Source: Aphis gossypii (taxonomy: Eukaryota > Arthropoda > Insecta > Hemiptera > Aphididae). Taken from it: a DNA stretch of 64,000 nucleotides. A program made the position numbers and the translations under genes. The first letter of the stretch is position 1. The number at the start of each line of letters is the position of its first letter. The stretch lies in contig NC_065530.1 of assembly GCF_020184175.1 (NCBI RefSeq), positions 43,191,260 to 43,255,259 of the forward strand, written 5' to 3'. The notes below the pieces were generated by a model. The model did not search any database, was not told where the DNA came from, and worked only from the letters and a program-made list of their open reading frames with translations. Positions 37,957 through 52,090 of the stretch are shown here, in pieces.

Positions 37957-40900
37957 CTTCAGCTACACGACCATACCATTAGATAATAATAATATTATTT
38001 AAAATCTATTGTTATGTGGTTGTTATATGCTGTAAATGTGCGAGTAGGTACACCTAGATAAATTGATAAAAGGTAAACCACTATCGAATAGTAACAATTA
38101 TTATGATAGTGTTCTTGGTTAACTTTTAGTGAATCTTACAGGTTATTGCAGTTTTCCATAAATAACCTTGGTTAATAATTATGTATGTATGTATTTATGT
38201 ATATTTGTATATACAAGAAAATTTAGTATTTTTTGTGTGATTTAAAAAAAACATTACCTAACTTCTTTTAAACTTGCTCCAAAAATAATTTGTATGCAAA
38301 TTTTTTTCTTGCCATAACGTTTTTATTTGTGTACTGCTTATATTTGGACCACCATTCATTTTTGCAATTTTGCTGTTATTTTCTAATATAATTTAACATA
38401 CATATTTACGTCATAGTCCCTGTAAGTCTCTGTTAGAAACTTGAATACCTTTAAAATATAAAAATAATATTTAATATAATGTACGTTAAAGTTTAGGTAC
38501 ATCCCTCCAAATGCATATTTCCGAAGACTAAAATGATAAATTCAATAACGTGGTACATCAAACATTTTTAACTTCATATTCTAGAACAGAGTACTTTTCG
38601 GAGTATTTTTGTACATAAAAATTGAAACTCAGATGATTTGTTTTTGAATCATAAGTATTTACAATTTAAGTGAGGGGACGTGAGGGGGAGTAATAGACTC
38701 ATTTTCCAGGATATCCCCTTTACTCCGATAAATTAAACTTTAAATACTTATAACTCAAAAACCACTAATCCGAATTTCGATTTTTACTTATCAAAATACT
38801 TAGAATAATATTTTTTAGAATATAAATTTAAAATTTATGTTATAATTCATATAATTGAAAAAAATTTTAAAAAAAGTAGGTTAGTGCATTTTGATGGTGG
38901 ATGTTTGTCCATCGTCCTTTTGATCCTCGGACAGGATAGTGTAATTTTACTGTAGGTATTCGATTTGAATGCAATATGAATGCATTTGATGAAAAACAAT
39001 TCTGAGCGGACGAGAGGATTTTTTTTATTTAATTTTATACGTTCCTATGGTCATAAACAAAGCCGTAATTATTTTACACCACATAATCGTGAAGTTGTAC
39101 ATTTTTTCTCCTTTAACCACTTTTATTTCGAGTATCATTTCGAAAATCAAAAAATGACCTCTTTATAATACCGGCTCAAGAACATTACTTTTCAGAAAAT
39201 ATGCTACACTTGTACTTTTGAGCAAGTTTAGGGGAAGAAAAAGTGTTTACAGAATAAAAAATAAATAAACATCATTGTAAAACCAATACATTATTCCTCG
39301 CTTCGCTCAAAATCTAAAATTATAATAAAATTATAAATGCCGTTTTATTTAAACCGGAAATTATATAAAAAAATATTTTTATAATCATTAATAAATTTTG
39401 AAATAGTGAGTATTGGTTGATTAAAAAATCACCTTGTAGAATCTATAATAATATAATATGATATAATGTATTAGTAATAAATTTAATGTTTCATCGAATT
39501 AATATATTAGTTTTGTTTCAAGTTTTATAACATCTATTGACTTAATGTTAAAGTCGATTTCAGTTGAAACATATTGAACTCAACAAAAATCTATCACCTA
39601 TTGATTAAAAAGTAAGTAAATACTAAAATTACTGTAAATTGTAATGGTTATGTAAATTATACAATAGGTATCCCGTATATGGCATTGTTATTTTAATTAT
39701 CACTTATCAGTATTTTATACGCGTTGTTTGGAAGCTATAAACCGATTAAAATCGTATTTAATTCAGAAACAATTTTTTAAAGATAAAATTCCAAGTACCC
39801 AATCACAAAAGAATTTCAAAACACTTATTAATATTTCACAGAACCAAAAAATTATTACTTATTGTTAAAATCTCAGAATATATTAAAATTGATAATATTT
39901 GCTCTGTAATTTATATAGATTTAAATAATAATTGATTAGCAGACAGAACAACATGTCCAAAATAATTTTAAAACTAATTACTGTTCGATTAAAACTACCT
40001 ATATGCATGCATAGTAATTAACCACACGATACCTTATACCTTACATATATTGACATAATATAAATAATTTACATATTTTTTCAGGGACGTTAATAGACGG
40101 TTAGGGGTGTGCCATGGGCAGGTATAAATATATAATACTACCCACCAGCTATATTATATAAATATAACATGTCCCCTCTGGTGTCTTTTTTTCTGTGTCT
40201 AAATATTATATATAATAAAATTGTTTTTGCGATAAACCTGCATTCTGTATAATTATTATTACATTTACATTTATCCTCGTAAACTTTATCTTTTTTAAAT
40301 TACATTACTACATTGAGTATATACTCACTGTGATTATAAAGGTCGAGCAATCATCAATATTCTCGATTTAAACTATGTGATATTTACCAAGACAAGTTAG
40401 TTCGTATACTATAAGTTTGATTGCAAGTATATACTTTCATTATGTATAATTGATTTAGATAACAAAATGTTATAATAATAATCGTTATAGAAGCATAAAA
40501 TACATTCTATAGTTATTTTTCACTTACATAGTTACATCTTATAATTGGTATGTAGGTATATTTTAAATTTTTAAAGTACCTCACGTTTAATATTTATATG
40601 TATATAAATGTTTTAATTAATTGTCTTAGTTATATTTTTAGTTTATTTAACATGCATATCTCATAAATTATGTATAAATATATTATTTTAACAATAATAT
40701 CTCAATGTACTTGTAGTTGTAGTCGAGAACTGAGCATATCAGGGTAAAATACAATCGTATATAAAAAAAATAAGTTTTAGCTGGCTATATGCTATGCTGC
40801 AATAGGAAAAGGTTTTTGGTACCTAACACTAAATACGTAATTAAGATACGTAAACCAAATAAAAATGCACTACAGATTATTGATAGTTAAAATACCTATA

Positions 40901-43430
40901 TCAGAAGTCTCAAGTCACTCTTAGAATTTGGTTTTGAGAAACAGGTTGTTTTTAAAACAAATTTCACAGAAGAAGACGATGACACGAAAGACAATGGTAG
41001 CTCTATCAAAGGCTATTATACTTCCAATAACTATTGACTATAGCCTTCACTTAGCAGTAAATCCTTTTTTAGGCATATATTCGTCCTCTCAGTGAGCGAC
41101 ATAAAACTATAAAAGAAAGTCACCTTATTTTTTATTACGTATTACATTGAACAATTACAAATACGTGCCGTTTTCTATAAATACGTGACCTTACGGTACG
41201 GATCGTCCCTTGGTCAGTGTAAACTATTATATTTGTATGAGGGTTTAGGGATTACATGGTCACATACGGCATATATAATATTTTTCGGTAGTTTTTCGTT
41301 TTAAATTTTTATAAGTATGTATATTATATTCATTTAAATTCATAATATAATATATTTTAATGTAACATGTATTTATTTAATATTATGCAACGATGCATAC
41401 AATTTTAAACGTTTATTCGAAATCTTTAATTTTCAATAACACAGCTATAATTTTGTTTTTTATTTATATTATACGTAAGAATATAACGTGCAAATATAAG
41501 ACGGCCTAAAATAGTCTACAGGTACTGGTTGATAATAATATAATATTAGAGAAACAAAATGGAAAATATATGCAATTATTTTATTTTTGCCTAGGTATCA
41601 GACAAATTAAAATACTCAAAGAAGTCTAAACTAAAAGAGACAATATTTATTTATTTTTTAGATATAAATTTTTATCATGTTTATTTTTATTAATATGATA
41701 AAATAACTTTTATCAACATAATGTTTACTATTTATGAATTATGGGTCATTTATAAATATCTAATCATCGTCTAATAGTATATCGTACATGGTATGTTAAA
41801 GGTGCATTTGGTACATAGATATTATATACTATAATAATACTATTTTAATTAATTCCCTATTAAAAATAAACTAATTTCTAATACATCTGTATACTAAATA
41901 TATGATAAATTAGCAGTTTAAAATACATTATTTATAATGATATAATTATAAAATTAAAACGTAGTCAAATAAATTAATAATATATAGATGGTATAATATG
42001 CACGTTATAATTCATATATATATTTACATATTACATATAACTTATAGAATAGTCATTGGTAATTGTCACATAATTTTGTAACTATAAATTGGAACTAATG
42101 GCCTTTGTTTCCGATGTAAACTAAGATCAATAAAAAAAAAAAATATCACAGCACATTACTTTTTCACATGATATAATATTTAAAACAATACAACATAATA
42201 AATGCTTTAAATCTAATAATAACACAATACATAACATTTAAGGAATATCAAATTTTTAAAAAACAACGAAAGTATAAAAAAAAAAGTAGGTAAGTACTAT
42301 ACCTATTTATAATATATATAATTATTAGTTCTTTCAAAATAATAATCTTCTCGAAGAACCAATAGAACCAATGATAGGAATTAGGGACGTCTATTTCTAA
42401 GTAAATTCTACACGTCATATACGTCACGAACTTTATACACTTTTCTTAAACTTTAATGATCTTTAAACTGACAATATATTTTCATCGAAATTTCAAGGCT
42501 ACCGTTTAAAAAAACGTTGAGTGTTTTCTATGTATCACAAATATATAATATACAGGCAATATAGTAAATTTACGTTAACCAGAAATCATTTCATGTTATT
42601 GGTTTTATTATTTTAGTTAATTTACCTATTATAACTATATCGTTCATATTTAATATCATAAAACATATTAAATATTTAGGAACATATTATCTGTGTTCTC
42701 TCTTAGATTTTTTTTATGTTTTGATTTTCAAGCGTGTTAGAGGTATGTAAAATATTATAGTTTAGAAATATCCATAATAATAATAAATTGCTTTAAACTA
42801 ATAAGACAAAAACACGAAAACCAAATAGAGACTAGAGAACATGAATAATATTCGTATCTTTAAGTTTGATAATAATAGACAATAGTAAATTCAATGTAAT
42901 AATATAAAATTAACAACACAAAGGTTTTGCAGCTGAATACAAATTATCTAAGTAAGTTCCTATGTTATGTCTATATATACATTTGTGAGACAACGTGCAT
43001 ATTTATCATTTGCGTATATAATATATTATACATGCATCATCGCATATTCGGGTGTATATAGTCATATCTGACTAATAATGTGTTCTAATAGATCAGATGC
43101 ATTTTTCTAATAATTATTATGGTATTGGGCGTCTTGGAAATGGGTTATTACAATAAACCTTTTATAAAAAAAATAAGTATAGTAACTGGACCACTGTATA
43201 CTTCTTAACTATTTTTATAAGCAACCTTATACTCACTAGTGGAACATAATATGTTATTAATAGGAATAGGAGTTTAAAGCATAATAAGCAACTAAAAAAC
43301 ACACGATTGTTTTAAAAAAGCAAAAAGAAGCATATTTATTTTTAAAAAAGCATGACTAAAAATTAATATGAACTAGTTACAAAAATGATCTAAAAAATTT
43401 GAAATATTAATTTAAATTAAAAAAGAATTA
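37957..43430. other. Non-coding stretch with one dispersed repeat
   Basis: No gene recognised. About 38580-39320 contains the dispersed repeat listed separately, and a short GC-richer patch lies at about 40085-40180. The rest is AT-rich. An element-like segment at about 41000-41280 was inspected without finding paired ends. Confidence 0.55.
38660..39320. repeat. Dispersed repeat sharing its tail with the repeat at 1-740
   Basis: The tail at 39267-39320 (ATCATTGTAAAACCAATACA then CAAAATCTAAAA) is a close match to 690-740. Further left, the sequence is GC-richer (GAGGGGACGTGAGGGGGAG near 38670; ATGAAAAACAATTCTGAGCG near 38988). A 62-codon open frame inside (38980-39168) is judged fortuitous. 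Left boundary uncertain. Confidence 0.5.
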
Positions 43431-43572
43431 ATTACCATGTATTTTCCTAGATTTTTAGTAGTGAAACTGACTCTATTGTCCGACAGAATATTTTTATACG
43501 TAGAAAATGAACTCTCTACATCCACTAAAGTGATTGGTGCATACTTCATACAAGAGATTTCAAATTACAACA
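43431..43572 (-). pseudogene. Decayed hAT transposase C-terminal dimerisation domain
   Basis: Translated on the minus strand, this stretch reads MKYAPITLVDVESSFSTYKN, then ILSDNRVSFTTKNLGKYM. It closely follows the conserved C-terminal (dimerisation) segment of hAT transposases, where a proline-x-T-S-V-E-x-E-R-x-F-S-like core precedes a K-N-x-L-x-x-x-R motif. An in-frame stop lies just upstream (TAA near 43572), and no other transposase part was recognised. This is a fragment of an autonomous hAT copy, and such copies could have mobilised the MITEs in the window. Neighbouring AAAGAAGCA-type repeats (43315, 43838, 43934) may be its untranslated remains. Confidence 0.7.
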
Positions 43573-45930
43573 CTAAAACTTAAATTTTGAAATGGTCGAT
43601 ATCAATGTTATAGGTATACTGACCGTATTGGTACTGCAAGCTATATGTAGATCGATAATAATCTATACGTTTAATACATTTAATAAACAAGCCGATAACG
43701 AAAACCATAATAATCTAATAACTGCATTCTGGGTTTTTACATTTCTTATAAATTATTTTTTTAATTTTAATAGCATAATAAACATATAAAAAATGCACAG
43801 CTGGAATAATTAAAAAACAGGAAAAAAAGTATTTACATAAAAAGAAGCAAAAAGAAATTGGTTTATTTGAAATCAGAATGACGTGAAACGAATCTATTTA
43901 TAAAAATTAGATTTCTATCTCGTAGATAAAAAACTAAAAAAAGAAGCATATGCTTTAAAGTCCTAGGCTTAGTTATTAATATGTCATATTATGAACATAC
44001 TTTGAGATAGGTAGGTATGTTTTGTTACTTTACCATAATAAAACTATATTTTTAAAATATCCGTCGTTTAAGTCTTATTTTTAATTCCGGTCGGAGTTGG
44101 TGATTGTTTAGTAAGTGGTTTTTTAAGTAATATACCTGCTACAAACCGATAAATTATTAACAACATGTTTTATCCATTTATCGATTATATCTATGACGAT
44201 TGAAAATACGAAATTTCCTCCACATTCGGCAAACTCGTAAAATATAATATAAAATATTATGTTTTGCAACAATAATATGAACAACAAATATCGTTGAATC
44301 TTTTCATTCACATTTCAAGAACAACTTCTATATGCTACCTATATCCAAACATCTACAACTTTTTTAATGTTTTATTGGAACTTGGAAGTACTAACAAATA
44401 TAATATTATAGTATTATAATATAATATTTATAATATTATAAATTATAATTACAGGCTTTTAAACATACTTTACTCAAATAGAAGTATACTTATAATGAAA
44501 TAAAATAATAATCATTTTTTAATATTTATTATTTTGATTATTATAAATTGACTGTTATGTATAAACTGTATAATATACTATATTACTGTGTGTATATATA
44601 ATATTTGATTTTTATTTTATTTAATAGTATTATTGTGGCTCTGATGAATGAATAAACGAATATTATATAGTTGAATGACTAATGAAAAGTGATATGTTCA
44701 TTATTATTATGTTATTATAATTTATAATAATTAAAATGAAACATTGTTTATTTTAGTTTCGAAGCACCTGAAGTAGCAGAGTAAGCAGTAGTACGGATTT
44801 TTTTTTTTTTTTTGGCAGAATATCAGTAAAAGCAGTATATTATGTGAAATAATAGAAGATCTGAACGGTAAACTATTTTAAGGATCTAGAGAAAAAACAT
44901 AACTGCTTGCTGAGTACCAATATTTAAAAGTAAACTAATTACATATTATAACACTATATTTAAAAATATTTTCTTAAAATATTGTAATATTGTGTAAATA
45001 TTAGTACAACGAACAAGTTTATTTATAAAATAAAAAAAATATTAACCGTCAAACACGATTTAGATGAAATATAAATCAGGTATTATTAAATGCATTTATT
45101 CTGATGCTTCAGTTGCAGAATATATAACGTTCAATAATCGGTTTTTGATGGTACACACAAATTGGATTTGTTCCCAGTTTATTTTAAACATAACATTCAA
45201 GTTGGTTTAGACGTAATAAGTCACTTATCGTTTTACACCAACCTGATTTGGATTCATTTTAAGTATAGGTATACTAAACCTGAGATAGCTGATTACAGTT
45301 TACGTTCTGTAGAGCAATATAAGATTATCCTTCAATATTTTTATTTTTTGGCATAATATGTAAAAGAGTTATAGATTTAATATATAAATGTCAGTAACGT
45401 TTTTAATTTATCACAATTTTGTTAATACTCGTATAACCTCCCCTCTTGTAATAACAATATATTTAAATAACTTTAAACTCCATTATAACCACACATAGGT
45501 ATGTAATGTATTTTTGAGACAACAAAATTGTTTTATTTTATTAACTAAAATAAAATTTAAATGTTATAACTTATTTATAAATACATTAATATAGATTATT
45601 ATATTATTTACTATAACAAGTGTTCCTATATTTTTAAAGGGGGAATGAAATGTCCAGAAATGCCGTGGCCAAATTTCTAAGTTGGGGAGTGGTTATGTAT
45701 TTATATATTCTTTTAAACATTTTCTTTTTCGAGCAATAAGTTGAGAAACTTTATAAAACAATCTTGGAGAAAAAATAATTTAATTAGGTTACATTTACAG
45801 TTATTCAAGTTTATGCACCATGCACACTGAAACAACTGTAATAATCGATAAATATATAATAATGCTATTATGATTTATGATTAGGGCACATATTTTGTTC
45901 TATTCGAGGCGAAATTAGTAATTACTTATA

Positions 45931-45961
<31 letters not shown>

Positions 45962-48900
45962 GATAATCGTGATCACAATATTAGGTAATTATTAATATTA
46001 TCGTCAACAAATCACAGCGAGAACTATAATAATTTACCATAACAGCAATACATTAATTAAAATTAAGTGTCTACTTATATACCCAATATTATATGTACAT
46101 GATTAAATATATTTGGTGAGAACCGATTATTATCGGATATAAGTTTTTATTTTGACAGGTTTTAATTATCAATTCGGAAACATAATATATTATTTGTAAT
46201 AAATCGCCTGTGCGTGCAGATTATCACGACTTGCCAATAACTGCAACAAGTGCAGTTAACGGCATCCCGACTAGATGATATTATTTTACATGTAGGTAGG
46301 TATTTTTTATTACGTTATATATTTAATAATATTTATTAATCGAAAAAAAGGATATTATAATGTGTATACTTTCTTTTTTATCCGTATAGTCACGTCAAAC
46401 AAAACAAGTTATATATTTAATTCCGCGGAGAATTGCATTTTTTATTTCACACATTGCACAACTTCTGTAGGTACTATGCGTATGATATCTGTATCTATAT
46501 GTATATCTAAACAATAAAAATATTATATAGGGTTATATATCAACACGATTAACAGAGAGACTCGCGAAAAATGAATCTATGAAAAAAAGCTATTTAGTGT
46601 TTAGTAAATAATTAATTATTGAGTAAATTAAGCAATGTATGCAGCAGTATAGCACTATACTGTTTATTATGTAATATATGAGTATAGCTGAAATCTGTAT
46701 AAATTCATAATATTATCATACATTGACAATAATTGTCACATAAATAAATATAATATAAATACCATTCAAATAAAAAAACATAAATAAATAATTTAAGTAA
46801 TGTGAACAAATTAAAAATAATCCTATAGCATTATTTACTCATGTTAGAGCTCAGTATATATAAATATAATAGCAAGCATAGATACAATCCGAATTCTGTA
46901 TTGTTAATTGTGCATAATTTATTTCCACATAAAAATTGGATTTGGGGCTTTTTCGAATACCTGCAAAGCCTATGATTTCGATCTGTTAATGACGGTGCAT
47001 GACTACACAACTTAGATTTTAAGTATTATATTTTATGTAATACACTAATGTCTAATACATATATATCATATACATGACGATATACAATTTAACTGGTGCC
47101 ACTAACTTATGTATTTTTGAAAAAAAAATCTAAGGTTTGAAGTTTTTATAACACTCAATATTTACAAGAATACCTATTTATTTTACTACTGCTTTTATAA
47201 CACTGATTTTTTTTAAATAGACAAATTAGATTTTAGAAAAGCCATCACGGAACGATGAATATGAATAGGTATACAATATCCAGGTACAATATTAATACTA
47301 TCTATACCTGTTGAATTAAGTAAACATATTATTTTTAAAACGCATTTTTCGTAAATTAATCGGATAATATATAAATTGTATAGAAAAATAGGAACACTGC
47401 TGAATAGGTATAAAGTACCTACATATTTTGATAAAATAATTATTACAGGCGATACAGTAGATATGAACCACAGAATGTACTATTTATATATAAAAGTAGC
47501 ACCTTCTTAAACTTTATTCAAAAAGTCAGTAGACTTTATATTTTAACTATCAATAGAAATTTTAGAATTTTTAGCCATAAAAAAATCGCTGGATGAAATA
47601 GCTATAATATCTGTTTAGTGGTCAAGGTTCCAAAAAACGTCAATGTAAAAGTAAATTTGGGGAATAGTTTACAATTATTATAAACGCCGCCGAATGCAAA
47701 TTACTGCATTCACGCATACTCGCCGATTACAAATTGTACTTATTTCGTTTTTATAATTAAATTCAATAATAACTTTGTTCAATTATATTATAATTACCTA
47801 ATAATTTAATATTAATCATCTAATAAAAGGTCACCTAAAAAAAATTGTTTTTATTTCAAATTATTTTAGCTATTTTTATGCTCATCATAGAAAAAAATGT
47901 TATTATCTATTATAAAAATTAAATTTTTTGTTTGTGAGTAAAAGGTCAAACCAAGGGATGATAGCTCAATTTTTTCCGCTCTGCCAATTTATAATATGGT
48001 TATTGAATATCGCCCGAAAACGTTCAATTATCTATAGTTCTTTTTGATAGACCAAGTACTTCCATTTAATGTTTTCGCTGATAATATACCTACTATAACA
48101 GTCAGATTTCTTACCTTACACATAAGCAGAAATGAGCAATAGCAGTAATGATCAAATGCGCGTGAAAGCTATTCCATTTAAATTATCATTGTATACACCT
48201 CATCCGAATATAATATAAGTCCTTTGGATTCATTCTAAGAAATATTAAAAAAAATTCAAAGAGACACAAAGTTTTAATTCATTTAACTATTTAAGACAGT
48301 ATTAAAAAATACCAAACTGAACAAAATATCTGGATTAAATTTTTGTAAATATCATGGCCTTAAAAAATAAATTAATTTTAATAGAAAAATAGAAAAAATA
48401 TTGAAATAGTTCAAGATTAATATCTTTTAAAACTCTTTTTAGTTCGCCTTCTTGTGGTATACATACACTTCGGTCCTTAATTTAAGGGAGACTTCAAACG
48501 ATTCTTACTTTTTTTACGAACCAACTCGGAATGCACTTAGGACTTGGAAGACCCAGTATATACTTATATTAACACTCTTCAACTTCTAAAACCCCAATAA
48601 CAAACAATTTGACTAATGTCCATGACGAATCTCCCCCCTTGCCATTAGAAAAAAGAGTAAGGACTATTTTTGTATACATTTAAAATTGTATCTATAATTG
48701 TCAAATAAAATAAATATCATGACAAGTTTTAATCTCCCCCTCCCCTATCAAAGTATATATATGATTCATATCTTCGTTATATACTTAAGCGATTATTATT
48801 ATTATTGTAGTACGTTTTCTTGAACTTTTGCCCAAAAATCGATCCATGGTCGGGGTCGTGGTGGGGATATAGGGTTTGGCGTCTAAATTCGTCAGATACC

Positions 48901-48980
48901 TACTATAGCTCGTCGTACTGTTGTGGATCGGGAACATCCAATAAAAGTCAAAATCCGTTTTATTATTATAAATTATTCAA
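43573..48980. other. AT-rich non-coding stretch upstream of the Cys/Ser-rich gene
   Basis: No exon, RNA gene or complete mobile element recognised. It contains an (AT)n microsatellite at about 45935-45961 and AAAGAAGCA repeats near the left edge. The 45162-45356 and 44123-44311 open frames look like AT-rich chance frames. Confidence 0.55.
45935..45961. repeat. (AT)n microsatellite
   Basis: Uninterrupted alternating TA run of about 27 bases. Confidence 0.9.
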
Positions 48981-48984
48981 GAAA

Positions 48985-49246
48985 GACGACCGCGTGTCGT
49001 CGGCGGCGCCTCGTCGTCGTCATCGTTGTCACTATACATTAACCATAAGACAATATCTACATTATTAAAACCGTTATTATATATTATATATATTTATACC
49101 GTACTTATATTATATAAATAACAAATATATTATGACCGTGCATTCGTATACTGTAATCGTGTGAAAATAACTATAACTACCTATAACTTTGATTATAATA
49201 ATAATATATTACAATATTATTGTAACGCGCGTGTGTGACCGTCATC
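48985..49246 (+). promoter_or_regulatory. Candidate promoter / 5' UTR of the Cys/Ser-rich gene
   Basis: A CpG-rich cluster (GTCGTCGGCGGCGCCTCG and repeated GTC near 48995-49030) is followed by AT-rich DNA and then AACGCGCGTGTGTGACC directly before the start codon at 49247. The transcription start cannot be placed; no distinct TATA box is separable from the AT-rich background. The assignment is by position and composition. Confidence 0.4.
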
Positions 49247-51763
49247 ATGGACCAAGACGAACCGTGCCTGGCACCACAGTTGTGCATCCGTTGCCGTTCG
49301 TATGACCTCGGCCGACATGTCGCGGTCGTGTCCAACGCGGACCCGTGCACGTGTACAGACGACGAGACGTGTCCACACAACAAGAAGACCAACGCGCGGC
49401 AGCTGCTAGTCCTCAGAAAAAAGTTTGTTCCACATGCCTATTTAAATTTATATATTATAGTATAAACGTTTTATGAAACGTTTTTTTTTTTTTTATTCAT
49501 CTCTTAAAACGTCAGCTGCTCAGGCCATTAGTTTAACTTAGCTTATAAGATTAATTCATCCAAGAGTGGTTAGGTTACATGTTTTAGATTTTTGTAAAAT
49601 ACCTATTTAAATAAAATTAATTTAATTCGATTTAATATCCTTACGAAAGAATACTATGCGGACAACATTGAGAAAATCTAGTGTGAGGAGGTCCAGAGTA
49701 TTAATATATGCGTTCGTTGGCGTCCACCGAGATTTAAAATGTATATATTATTAAATGATTTGAATGTTTTTAAAATATAAATATAAAAGAATACATAATA
49801 AAGATAATATTTAAAATTTTGAATACTAAGTAAAACGCATTTATTTCCTATTTTCTTTCGATTTTATCATCGAAGAAATTTCAGGTAACTATAGTTTCTA
49901 AATATTTAATGTTAACTATTTTCTACACAAATGTAGTTAGCTTGTCTTCAATTTAATTTTTTAAACGTGTCTCGAGGCAAAGAATCTAAGAGTATGAAAA
50001 AAAATTATTAATTACATCAGAAAGTTAGCTACCAAAAAACTCCAAAAAATGGATATTTTGAAATTGATTGGTGCATTAATAAAAATGTAAATTAACTATA
50101 CATATAGTTTTGGTTTTTTTTTTATTTTTGTTGATAGGTATGTTTTTTTACGCTAGATTTGAAAGGACAATAATATTTTGGTAATCAGTACTTATTTACT
50201 ATCGGAGGGGGACTCAAGGGGTTTTCAATATTCATAAAAATAAATATTTTTTAAGACTTAAAAAACAAAAAAAAAATGTTATTTGTATTTCTTACTAAGA
50301 GTATTTAATTTTTTTTTTTTTAATAATACATTTTTATACAAATAAGTGTTTTAAAAATATTTTAAATACGCATGGGAGACATAACAAGAAACATCTTGCC
50401 TAACCGCTGAATTCATAATGTACGAATATTGCTCTCGATAAAACGTATGTCAATATGTCAAGAATAGGTTTTTCACGAAATTGCAAGTCCATCCTAGCCA
50501 AATTCGACGGCAATATTTTGCAATGACACGCAAATCGGTCCTTTCGCATATCTACTTCGTATACATATTGAATACAACACATATATCAACTACATTTATA
50601 GTTTATACGTATCTCTATCTAATATAATATTATACAAAATATGATTTGTTGTAAAGGATGACACTTGCATGTTTGTAAAATTTAAATATAAGAATATTAT
50701 CTGTTTTCTCAATAGTTGTCAGTTTCTTTTTTAATTATATTAAAACTAACAACAAAAAACAATCGTAAGACAGAGATAATAACACTCAATTGTGTGCGGA
50801 CATCACTTTTAAATTATAAATTTATCATTACCATGATTTTTAGAATTTTTAAATATGCCTAAAACACATTTTAAAATATTTGAAATACTTAATAATTTTG
50901 AGAACAATTTACTCTTAGATTTTTTTCCTCAATAATTTTCCCATTGTAAAATGAACGTTCAAATGACTTCCTCCTTTTGGGTTTTGCAAATTATCAAGCA
51001 AAACGTTTTTTTTTTTTTTATTATTATTAAAATCGATATTCAAAAGAGTAGTTTCTGAATTAATTTACTTTACGTTCTATAATAATATGATAGTTATATA
51101 TATATATATTGAATAATAATAATAATATATACTCAAACTCAATAGTCAATGATCATTGCTTATACCTATTATATTATATATTATATACACAACATCATTT
51201 GTAAAAATAAACTTGATTATATACGCTTATCTGCAGTGAACAGTGGTGTATCTGAAGCTCTACCAGGAATTAGAGATGATAGTGTAGTATTTTTTAATGT
51301 ATTTAATACTGCAAAAAAAAAATAATTCAACAATTCCGTTATTATAATGAAATAATTGATCCTCCCAAAAGCCCACCTTTCGAATATGCGACTGAGCTTA
51401 AATAATAATTATTAATTAATACTGCTGATCAACGTCCATATATTATACCTATTTAATGGATACAATTAACTATAGGTAATTATTGTTTGTTATTTTCTTA
51501 ACCACCGTGAGTATTAAATCATTTAAATCTATTATCACTGCAGGATAAGTTTGCAGCATCAACAATCACCGTCGATAACGAACGAAGGGAGCAAGACGAT
51601 TGGCCGTGATGTGGAATCGGATGAAGATGATGACGACGACTGTTCCTCTTCGTCGTCGAGTAGCACTACGTCCTGCTCGTCCTGCAGTAGTGATGATACT
51701 ACTACGTCAGAATCTGAAGATAACGATTCGATTACCTGCACTTCTGTGAATTCGTCGCAATAA
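49247..51763 (+). CDS. Unrecognised 131-aa protein: Cys-rich N-terminus, Asp/Ser-rich tail (2 exons)
   Basis: Exon 1 is 49247-49422 and exon 2 is 51544-51763 (TAA). The 2121-bp intron has donor AA/GTTTGT (weak) and acceptor TATCACTGCAG (good). The phase-2 junction restores a lysine codon and gives one frame of 131 codons plus stop. The first ATG of the open frame, ATGGACCAAGAC, is chosen; a GTG four codons earlier is not a normal eukaryotic start. Residues 7-42 carry six cysteines (C7, C13, C16, C34, C36, C42) including CIRC, CTC and CPH, suggesting metal binding. After the junction (KKISLQHQQSPS) comes an acidic DEDDDDD block, then a Ser/Thr-rich tail with paired cysteines (SCSSCSSDD). No family is recognised. 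Exon 1 is GC-rich compared with flanks, as real exons here are. The gene is tail-to-tail with the ZCCHC10 homologue, and the Asp/Ser tail would suit a nuclear protein. The weak donor is the main doubt. Confidence 0.65.
51241..51394. mobile_element. Small MITE in the intron of the Cys/Ser-rich gene
   Basis: The left end CAGTGGTGTATCTGAAG and the right end on the minus strand, CAGTCGCATATTCGAAAG, form imperfect inverted repeats of the CAGTGGCGTA kind seen elsewhere in the window. The 154 bp have no coding capacity. Flanking 8-mers do not match, so the insertion is old or the boundaries slightly off. Confidence 0.45.
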
Positions 51764-51824
51764 CACCAATGTTTGGTAATTAGTTAAGATTGGTTATAAA
51801 AATGTATTAGGTTTAGTCATTAAT

Positions 51825-51830
51825 TTTATT
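51825..51830 (-). terminator. Polyadenylation signal AATAAA for the ZCCHC10 homologue
   Basis: AATAAA on the minus strand, 134 bp past the stop codon. It lies only about 60 bp beyond the stop of the convergent plus-strand gene, so the two 3' UTRs must nearly meet or overlap. Confidence 0.6.
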
Positions 51831-51964
51831 GTAATCATAAGTATAAAATATAGTACGAACACAGTATAAACACCTATGAGCTAATGAACGGTGGTGTAAA
51901 ACCAACGCGCGCATACCATGTACTTATACATACATTGTAAGGGTAAAAGTTATAATTTTAAAGT

Positions 51965-52046
51965 TTATTTTTTCTTTCCAGCTTTGCTTCTCTTTTTGCT
52001 GTTGTTGCTACCACTGCTTCGATTGCTGCTGCTGCTGCTACTACTG

Positions 52047-52090
<44 letters not shown>

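Noticed and set aside
43592..43789. 65-codon plus-strand frame beside the hAT relic
   Set aside because: AT-rich hydrophobic composition, no similarity; it lies on the opposite strand to the transposase remnant.
48820..49068. 82-codon plus-strand frame just upstream of the Cys/Ser-rich gene
   Set aside because: Composition changes midway from AT-rich to CpG-rich, with no recognisable domain. The segment fits better as promoter or 5' UTR, and its low-complexity end (RRRHRCH) mirrors GTC repeats.
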